This document shows, piece by piece, positions 1 to 4,906 of a stretch of 12,284 nucleotides of DNA. Position numbers and translations under genes: made by a program. The DNA is from Bacillota bacterium (GTDB lineage Bacteria; Bacillota; Clostridia; Lachnospirales; Lachnospiraceae): assembly GCA_023398615.1 (NCBI GenBank), contig JAEWSD010000214.1, forward strand, positions 1 to 12,284, given 5' to 3'. A model generated the notes under the pieces. It worked only from the letters and a program-made list of their open reading frames with translations. It ran no database searches and had not been told where the DNA came from. Numbering within the stretch: position 1 is the first letter of the stretch; each line of letters begins with the position of its first letter.

Positions 1-41
1 GCGGCATCATGTTTGAAAGGTTGAGAGGGAAGGAGATTGGC

Positions 42-449
42 ATGGGGAAAATCAGCAAGAAGAAATTAGGTATCATTGCGATAGTATCCGATTTAAGCAT
101 GACGGTTCTGGAAGTGTTGGTTATTGCAAAGGTGCTGCCATATTCAATGATAGGCGGCGGACGGTTGGATACATACGAAAAGGCTGCCGGACTTGCCGGA
201 TTCAGCATGATATTGCAAGTGGCAATCGCACTTTGCATTGGGGTATCATCCGATATAATTCGTTTCGAAAAGGGAAAAAAGGTTTCCAATATGGTATTAA
301 GAATATTTACCGTATATTTCGGTATTAATATAATTTTGAATCTGATGGGTAAAACCTGGTTTGAAAAGGTATTGGCAAATCTGGTATGTATTATTCAGGT
401 TATATGCTTTACAGGAATACTCAGAGTAAATAAGAAAGCAAAGGATTAG
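42..449 (+). CDS. Small four-helix membrane protein, function unknown
   Basis: The predicted 135-aa protein has a basic N-terminus (KISKKK) and four hydrophobic stretches at about residues 9-31, 47-69, 84-103 and 109-128. It ends in a charged tail (RVNKKAKD), so both ends are probably cytoplasmic. I recognise no family and see no catalytic motif. The frame is open from an ATG at 9, but the ATG at 42 is preferred: GGGAAGGAG lies at 28-35 with 6 bases to the start, and the added residues MFERLRGKEIG are polar and would extend the protein away from a membrane start. The window edge hides anything upstream of 9. The stop is 22 bases before the ATG of the alkyltransferase gene, so the two are probably co-transcribed. 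It could be a transporter-associated or stress-related subunit, but nothing in the sequence shows this. Confidence 0.7.
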   Translation: MGKISKKKLGIIAIVSDLSMTVLEVLVIAKVLPYSMIGGGRLDTYEKAAGLAGFSMILQVAIALCIGVSSDIIRFEKGKKVSNMVLRIFTVYFGINIILNLMGKTWFEKVLANLVCIIQVICFTGILRVNKKAKD

Positions 450-471
450 GTTGAGAGGTACAGGTGTTAAC

Positions 472-798
472 ATGAAAAATACCAAATTTTTTGATAAGGT
501 CTATGATATTGTTTCCAAAATCCCGGAGGGACAGGTCGCTACCTACGGCCAGATTGCACTGATGGCCGGGAACCCGTATGCAGCCCGGATCGTAGGGTAT
601 GCGATGCACGGGGCTCCGCCGGATAAGCGGCTGCCCTGTCACAGGGTGGTCAACAGGGAGGGGAAATTAGCCCCGGAGCATGTATTCGGCGGTCAGGAGG
701 TTCAGCGCTCCATGCTTGAAAAGGAAGGGATCACTTTTTTGACAAATGGTTGTATTGATATGGACAAGCACCTGTGGAGCTTTTATGTATCCGATTAA
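472..798 (+). CDS. MGMT-family DNA alkyltransferase domain protein (stand-alone)
   Basis: A 108-aa protein that is only the DNA-binding/active-site domain of O6-alkylguanine-DNA alkyltransferases; the N-terminal Ada/Ogt domain is absent. The acceptor motif PCHRV is at residues 55-59, with the putative methyl-acceptor Cys56 and partner His57. Tyr25 (VATYGQIA) and Arg39 (AARIVGYAM) match the positions of the human nucleotide-flipping Tyr114 and Arg128, and Glu85 (LEKEG) matches the glutamate of the Cys-His-Glu network. The C-terminal GCIDMDKHLW resembles alkyltransferase-like (ATL) proteins, but those carry Trp where this has Cys. Known role of the family: direct reversal, or flagging for excision repair, of O6-alkylguanine. 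The ATG at 472 gives the usual family N-terminus. An in-frame TTG at 451, with AAAGGA at 440-445, is an alternative start adding seven residues. No clear terminator lies in the 69 bases before the convergent recombinase gene. Confidence 0.9.
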   Translation: MKNTKFFDKVYDIVSKIPEGQVATYGQIALMAGNPYAARIVGYAMHGAPPDKRLPCHRVVNREGKLAPEHVFGGQEVQRSMLEKEGITFLTNGCIDMDKHLWSFYVSD

Positions 799-867
799 AT
801 ACATTGATAAAGTATGCGGCATCTTACAAATTGAAAAGGTCTATTTGTGTCTGCATTGTATTTGTGC

Positions 868-1926
868 CTATGATTCCCGCAGCCTTACTTTATTGGCGGC
901 ACTTCTTCGTCTGGAATCCTCGATGGCGGCATAGTGCTTCTTGGTGGTATTAACATCCTTGTGACCGAGGACATCGGCCACAAGGTATATGTCGCCGGTT
1001 TCCCGGTAAAGGCTTGTGCCGTATGTACTTCTTAATTTGTGGGGAGTGATTTTTTTCAGTCTGGTGATTAAGCCCGCATATTTTTTCACCAGATTCTCCA
1101 CCGCCTTGACGCTGATCCGTTTCTTCTGTATGGAGAGGAACAATGCGTCCTCGCTTCCGGCGGCAGGAATGAGCTGCTCCCGTTCTTTCAGGTAAGCCTC
1201 CAGCGCGTCCCGTACCTCGTCCCCAAAGTAAATTACCGCTTCGTATCCGCCCTTCCTTCTGATCTTAATACCGTCATTGTGAAAATCCACATCGTGCAGG
1301 TCGAGTCCGACACATTCCGAGACACGGATTCCGGTTCCGAGTAAAAGAGTAATCAGGGCCAGATCCCGGGCTTTGGTTTTGCCGTGGTATATCTGCTGGG
1401 CCTTTGTCATGCTTTCTCCCGTTTCCACTTCATCGAGCATTCTGGCGACCTCATCCGCATCCAGGCGGATAATTTCCTTCTCATGGAGCTTTGGGATGTC
1501 CACCAGGGCGGCAGGATTGGTCTTAATCATTTCCCTTTTGAAATAGTAATTGTAAAAACTCCGAAGGGATATCAGCTTTCTTTTCTTGCCGTTTTCCTGA
1601 TTCAGGTGTTCCAGCCCGTCCTTTTTGTAATAGGTAAGGTAATCCAGGTATTCTTCTATATCGACGGCCTTGATCCGGTCAAGCATTTCCACCTTCATGT
1701 CACGGAACGGTACCTTGCCGAAAACAGGATTCGAATTCCGCAGGAATTCAAAAAACACTGTTAAATCATAGGCATAGGCAATTCTGGTAAGAGAGGAGGT
1801 AGTGGGTTCGATTCCTCTGAAAAAATCTCCGCAGAAACGGGGCAGAACGGATAAGATCTCCCTTAAGCGCACGGCGTTTTCAATATTTTTTTTGTCATGG
1901 TAATTATGTTCGGCCAACGTATCCAC
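868..1926 (-). CDS. Tyrosine recombinase, XerS-like
   Basis: A complete 352-aa site-specific recombinase. The N-terminal SAM-like core-binding domain spans about residues 38-145. The catalytic domain, about 150-352, has every expected residue: Arg201 (GTGIRVSE), Lys225 in the beta-hairpin (RRKGG), His296 and Arg299 (TPHKLRS), His322 (LGHKDVNTT) and the nucleophile Tyr332 (KHYAAIE). These enzymes cut and rejoin DNA through a 3'-phosphotyrosine. Length, N-terminal layout and the KxKxRDLAL-IxLLLGTGIR block recall the single-protein XerS recombinases of streptococci (about 356 aa) more than phage integrases. I infer a chromosome-dimer-resolution role, with moderate confidence. The start is GTG (complement of 1924-1926), preceded by AAAAAGGA with 8 bases of spacing. 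No attachment-site repeats, excisionase or cargo genes are seen. The alternative is a remnant integrase of an island whose other parts lie outside the window. Confidence 0.9.
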   Translation of the reverse strand: MDTLAEHNYHDKKNIENAVRLREILSVLPRFCGDFFRGIEPTTSSLTRIAYAYDLTVFFEFLRNSNPVFGKVPFRDMKVEMLDRIKAVDIEEYLDYLTYYKKDGLEHLNQENGKKRKLISLRSFYNYYFKREMIKTNPAALVDIPKLHEKEIIRLDADEVARMLDEVETGESMTKAQQIYHGKTKARDLALITLLLGTGIRVSECVGLDLHDVDFHNDGIKIRRKGGYEAVIYFGDEVRDALEAYLKEREQLIPAAGSEDALFLSIQKKRISVKAVENLVKKYAGLITRLKKITPHKLRSTYGTSLYRETGDIYLVADVLGHKDVNTTKKHYAAIEDSRRRSAANKVRLRES

Positions 1927-1934
1927 CCTTTCTG

Positions 1935-1975
1935 TCCTTTTTCATAAGTATACCATATCTGAAGAAAAATGACTA
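1935..1975 (-). promoter_or_regulatory. Candidate promoter and RBS of the recombinase gene
   Basis: Reading the minus strand, an extended -10 (TGG followed by TATACT, 1947-1955) lies 17 bases from a weak -35 (TAGTCA, 1970-1975). The ribosome site AAGGA is at 1935-1939, 8 bases before the GTG start. The predicted transcription start would fall around 1940, giving a leader of only about 14 bases with the ribosome site at its extreme 5' end. The RBS is convincing. The promoter is only plausible. Confidence 0.4.
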
Positions 1976-2045
1976 TAAAAATGGAATTTTTTTAAAAGAT
2001 GACACAATTTTAACACTAATTAACAGTATTGTAAGACTTGTAGTA

Positions 2046-2073
2046 TCAGTACTGAATAATTATTTACAAATAA
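2046..2073. repeat. Two adjacent short palindromes, possible operator
   Basis: TCAGTACTGA at 2046-2055 is a perfect 10-base palindrome. TTATTT-AC-AAATAA at 2060-2073 is a perfect 6+6 inverted repeat four bases further on. A further ATCAGT half-site is at 2075-2080, repeating the left half of the first palindrome (ATCAGT, 2045-2050) thirty bases on. The 30-base spacing, close to three helical turns, fits a dimeric regulator binding on one face, but in AT-rich DNA chance is a real alternative. No regulator gene is present in the window. Confidence 0.25.
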
Positions 2074-2098
2074 GATCAGTAAACATGAGCGGATTAAA

Positions 2099-2108
2099 CG
2101 AAGGAGGT
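2099..2108 (+). promoter_or_regulatory. Orphan perfect Shine-Dalgarno (GAAGGAGGTG)
   Basis: The sequence matches the 16S rRNA anti-Shine-Dalgarno over about nine bases (AAGGAGGTG), the strongest ribosome site in the window, yet no ATG, GTG or TTG follows at 5-10 bases. The codon at the expected place is ATA (2118-2120) and that frame stops after four codons. It lies about 140 bases before the amidase start, which has its own weaker RBS. Orphan sites of this kind act as 5' mRNA stabilisers (STAB-SD) in Bacillus thuringiensis cry3A. That role here is inference; it could also be a dead start of a decayed small gene. Confidence 0.35.
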
Positions 2109-2204
2109 GTAAAAAACATACGCAGCTGCTGAAAGCACTAAATAATGAATCAAAACAGTTACGAATGATAAACTTGGAAAGCAAATAGCATGAAATAGAT
2201 TACA

Positions 2205-2240
2205 TGTTATACAATGGGATATCAAATTACAAAAGGGTGA
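2205..2240 (+). promoter_or_regulatory. Candidate extended -10 and RBS for the amidase gene
   Basis: TGT followed by TATACA at 2205-2213 fits an extended -10 element, with no recognisable -35 at 16-18 bases upstream. AGGGTGA at 2234-2240, 6 bases before the ATG at 2247, is the ribosome site and pairs with the 3' part of the anti-Shine-Dalgarno (GGTGA). The TATAAT at 2241-2246 sits between RBS and start and is not a usable -10 for this gene. The RBS is well supported; the promoter is weak, and transcription might begin further upstream. Confidence 0.3.
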
Positions 2241-2246
2241 TATAAT

Positions 2247-4877
2247 ATGAAAAAGAAGAGCTACAGAATAATTATTTTACTGATGTTTGCCTTATTCGTT
2301 GTCGGCCTGCCGGCTGCAAAGGTCTACGCGGCAGCTTCCATGAGCCTGTATAATTACGGGACAAAGAAGAACATGAATTATACCGGACAGCAGGTTCAGT
2401 ATAATTATAACGGGACATCGATTAATATGAAGAATTCTCCCGGTATCATTATGAATGGCGTTGCATTGGCTTCTTACCAGGATGCCTTTGTAAATGCATC
2501 TTTAAAGCTTAAGGCAAAATACACGGCCTCATCGAATACCCTGGCTCTGTCGAAGGGAAGCACATCCATTGTTTTCACCGTCGGCAGCAAGAAAGCAAAG
2601 GTTAACGGGAAGGCTGTTACATTGTCCGCTGCCCCTATGAAGGTAAAGTATAAAAACCAGTCAGCCGCTAAGATACTGGTGCCGACCAGATTTGTAACAG
2701 AAGCCTTCGGCTATCTGTATAGTTGGAACAGCGCCTCCTCCGTCGCAACAATCATTCCTCCCAGAAACCTGTATTATAATAGTAAGAAGGTAGCATATAC
2801 GGGAACAGACGGTCAGGTTTCCATTGACGGCAAGAGCTTGAATCTGGGGACGATGCCGAGCATAATCATTGATAATACCGCGATGGTTATGGCAAAAAAG
2901 GTATTCAATGAATCCTCTATCGGTGCGGAATATGTTTATGATAAACCAAACGGAAAGGTAACCTTAAAGAAGGACGCGAATACGGTTGAACTTACACTTG
3001 GCAAGGCGACTGCCTATGTAAACGGCAAGGCCAGGGTTATGGATACCGCTCCGCTGGTTGTGAAAAACCTGGATACCGGCAAATCTTATATTATGGTGCC
3101 GGGCAGCTTCGTAGCTTCTTGTCTGGGGTATGATTATTACTGGAATGCATCGACGAAAACCTCTGAAATTACCACACGTAAGCAATCCGATCCGGCTGGC
3201 GGCGGAAGCGGCCAAAACAGCGGAAACGATCCGGAATTAGGTTCCGATCCTCTTCCGGAAATGGATACCGTTGCATTCAGCTGGGATATGCAGAACAGCT
3301 ATACGGAGGATTATAATAAGGCTTACAGTGCGGCAAGTAATTCCGAGATTAAGAACACGGCGAATTCCAAGGCATATGTATACGATGTATCTATGGAAAG
3401 CCAGGATGCTTCAAAGGAGGTTTATTCCATTCATTCCAATACGTCGTTCGGGAATTCAACTGTGAGTGTAAAGGATAAAGTACTGACGGTTCATTTGGAT
3501 AACGCCGAAACGACAAATTCGAGCTACAATTTCGGAGGAAAATTTGTCGGTATGATTACTTCCGCAAATGACGCCTCCAAATCAACAAGTGATATTAATT
3601 TTGAGTTAAAAAGTACGAATTTCAAGTATGAGTACAGGCTGTCCGCCGACGGTTATACCTTGTATATAACCCTATACCCGAATTACCTGACGAATGTTAC
3701 CGCAGGCACAAAGGACGGGAATGATTACCTGATCCTTCACAGTCTGGAAAAGCTGCAGGTAAATTTAACGGATAACGGGAACTATCTGATGCTTCAAATT
3801 CCTACTACGATAAATGCGGTCGGAGAGAACTATGCGGATACCTCCTTCCTGACCTATCTGAAGTCGGTTCAATGTATCGGATACGGTGACGATACAATAA
3901 ACATCATTGTAAATAAACCGGTCGGTACCAAGTACAGGGTAACACAGGACGGCAATACCTATGCTATCACCATGCCCGGAGAAATCAAGACGGGCGGCAG
4001 CGGTATTCAGATCAAGCTTCCGGAGGGTGTAAGCTTTTCCGACGTAACGGATGAAGACCGCTACTATGATCTTGAGTTTTCAGTCCTTTTGCCTGGAGAT
4101 TACCGCGACTTTTTCAGTAAGAATCCGATTGCAACATCCAATAATACCGTAAAGGGTGTAAACGTAACCTTTAACGGCAGCCAGACGGAAATCATCGTCA
4201 GTACGGCAAGGATTCAGGGATATAAGCTGAATGATAATAACGGCAGCATAGATATTACGGTTGGTGATCCAAAAGATATCTATAAGAAGATCGTCGTATT
4301 GGATGCCGGACACGGCGGGACCGACCCGGGTGCCATGTACAGTCTGGACGGCACGAAATATAATGAGAAAGATATTAATTATGCGATTATGTATGAAAGA
4401 ACTCAGAAATATTTCAATGCATCCGGTTCCGATATAAAAGCATACTATTCAAGATATGATGATTACAAGGTGCCTTTGGAAGATCGTGCCGCATTTGCAA
4501 GTGAAGTGGGAGCCGATTTCTTTGTCAGCCTCCATATGAACGCGAACGGAAAAACTACGGTTAAGGGAACGGATGTTTACTACTCCGATTTAAATAATGC
4601 ACCGTCAGATACCGGCTTAACCAGTAAAAAGCTTGCAAGTATTATCCTGAACTTCCTGCCGGGTGAGATCGGCACGAATAAAAGGAATGTATTGCTTGGA
4701 ACCAACCTGGTTGTTTTGAAAAAGAATACGGTTCCGGCAGTTTTGATAGAGTTAGGGTTTATGTCAAATAAGTCCGACCTGTCCCTGATGGTGGATGAGA
4801 CCTTCCAGGAGGATACGGCAAAAGCTATTTATGATGCGGTAAGCCTGGTATTTGATTCCTACCCGACGGGAAGATAG
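2247..4877 (+). CDS. Secreted N-acetylmuramoyl-L-alanine amidase (Amidase_3) with stalk domains
   Basis: An 876-aa exported peptidoglycan hydrolase. A signal peptide (KKK n-region, hydrophobic core, likely cut after VYA near residue 28) is followed by two copies of a copper-amine-oxidase-N-type 'stalk' domain at about 34-168 and 173-310, each ending in a VPxxF...GYxYxWN motif. A Gly/Ser/Pro linker (about 312-335) leads to some 345 residues of beta-rich sequence (337-680) that may contain divergent AMIN-like domains. The C-terminal Amidase_3 domain (about 682-870) is complete: zinc ligands His689 (LDAGHGG), Glu707 (YNEKDIN) and His763 (SLHMNA), and catalytic Glu835 (IELGFMSN). The family cleaves the bond between MurNAc and L-Ala, stripping peptides from glycan. 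The stalk and middle parts probably bind or reach through the wall. There is no lipobox, LPxTG or SH3 domain. The stop is 29 bases before the GHL10 gene, so the two probably form an operon. Confidence 0.92.
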   Translation: MKKKSYRIIILLMFALFVVGLPAAKVYAAASMSLYNYGTKKNMNYTGQQVQYNYNGTSINMKNSPGIIMNGVALASYQDAFVNASLKLKAKYTASSNTLALSKGSTSIVFTVGSKKAKVNGKAVTLSAAPMKVKYKNQSAAKILVPTRFVTEAFGYLYSWNSASSVATIIPPRNLYYNSKKVAYTGTDGQVSIDGKSLNLGTMPSIIIDNTAMVMAKKVFNESSIGAEYVYDKPNGKVTLKKDANTVELTLGKATAYVNGKARVMDTAPLVVKNLDTGKSYIMVPGSFVASCLGYDYYWNASTKTSEITTRKQSDPAGGGSGQNSGNDPELGSDPLPEMDTVAFSWDMQNSYTEDYNKAYSAASNSEIKNTANSKAYVYDVSMESQDASKEVYSIHSNTSFGNSTVSVKDKVLTVHLDNAETTNSSYNFGGKFVGMITSANDASKSTSDINFELKSTNFKYEYRLSADGYTLYITLYPNYLTNVTAGTKDGNDYLILHSLEKLQVNLTDNGNYLMLQIPTTINAVGENYADTSFLTYLKSVQCIGYGDDTINIIVNKPVGTKYRVTQDGNTYAITMPGEIKTGGSGIQIKLPEGVSFSDVTDEDRYYDLEFSVLLPGDYRDFFSKNPIATSNNTVKGVNVTFNGSQTEIIVSTARIQGYKLNDNNGSIDITVGDPKDIYKKIVVLDAGHGGTDPGAMYSLDGTKYNEKDINYAIMYERTQKYFNASGSDIKAYYSRYDDYKVPLEDRAAFASEVGADFFVSLHMNANGKTTVKGTDVYYSDLNNAPSDTGLTSKKLASIILNFLPGEIGTNKRNVLLGTNLVVLKKNTVPAVLIELGFMSNKSDLSLMVDETFQEDTAKAIYDAVSLVFDSYPTGR

Positions 4878-4906
4878 CAGGTAAAGGAAAGGTATGGATA
4901 GTATTT

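Larger units (their letters stand above)
1927..2246. other. 320-base divergent intergenic region
   Basis: This AT-rich stretch separates the leftward recombinase from the rightward amidase gene and must hold promoters for both. It contains the recombinase promoter candidate, an A/T-rich site around 1958-1990 with a central CTATAA that might be a dif-like site, two small palindromes (2046-2055 and 2060-2073), an orphan Shine-Dalgarno at 2099-2108 and an extended -10 at 2205-2213. A 15-codon frame from the ATG at 2085 to 2132 runs through the orphan Shine-Dalgarno and has no ribosome site of its own, so I do not call it. No RNA family is recognised. Confidence 0.6.

Noticed and set aside
9..41. 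Upstream ATG extension of the first gene
   Set aside because: No ribosome site is visible before position 9, whereas the ATG at 42 has GGGAAGGAG at 6-base spacing. The window edge prevents a final decision.
746..934. 62-codon frame spanning the end of the alkyltransferase gene and the convergent junction
   Set aside because: Overlaps two well-supported genes, lacks a ribosome site, and its C-terminal part is antisense to the recombinase.
1384..1764. 126-codon open frame antisense to the recombinase
   Set aside because: It lies wholly inside the recombinase gene, resembles no known protein and has no plausible ribosome site; it is a frame shadow.
868..1926. Phage integrase marking a prophage edge
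   Set aside because: No tRNA, attachment repeats or phage genes are visible on either side, although an island extending left of the window cannot be excluded.
2085..2132. 15-codon small frame containing the orphan Shine-Dalgarno
   Set aside because: No ribosome site precedes its ATG and the strong Shine-Dalgarno is inside it, so translation as a leader peptide is not supported.
2241..2246. TATAAT directly before the amidase start
   Set aside because: It sits between the ribosome site and the ATG, so it cannot be the -10 for this gene; nothing else starts just downstream.
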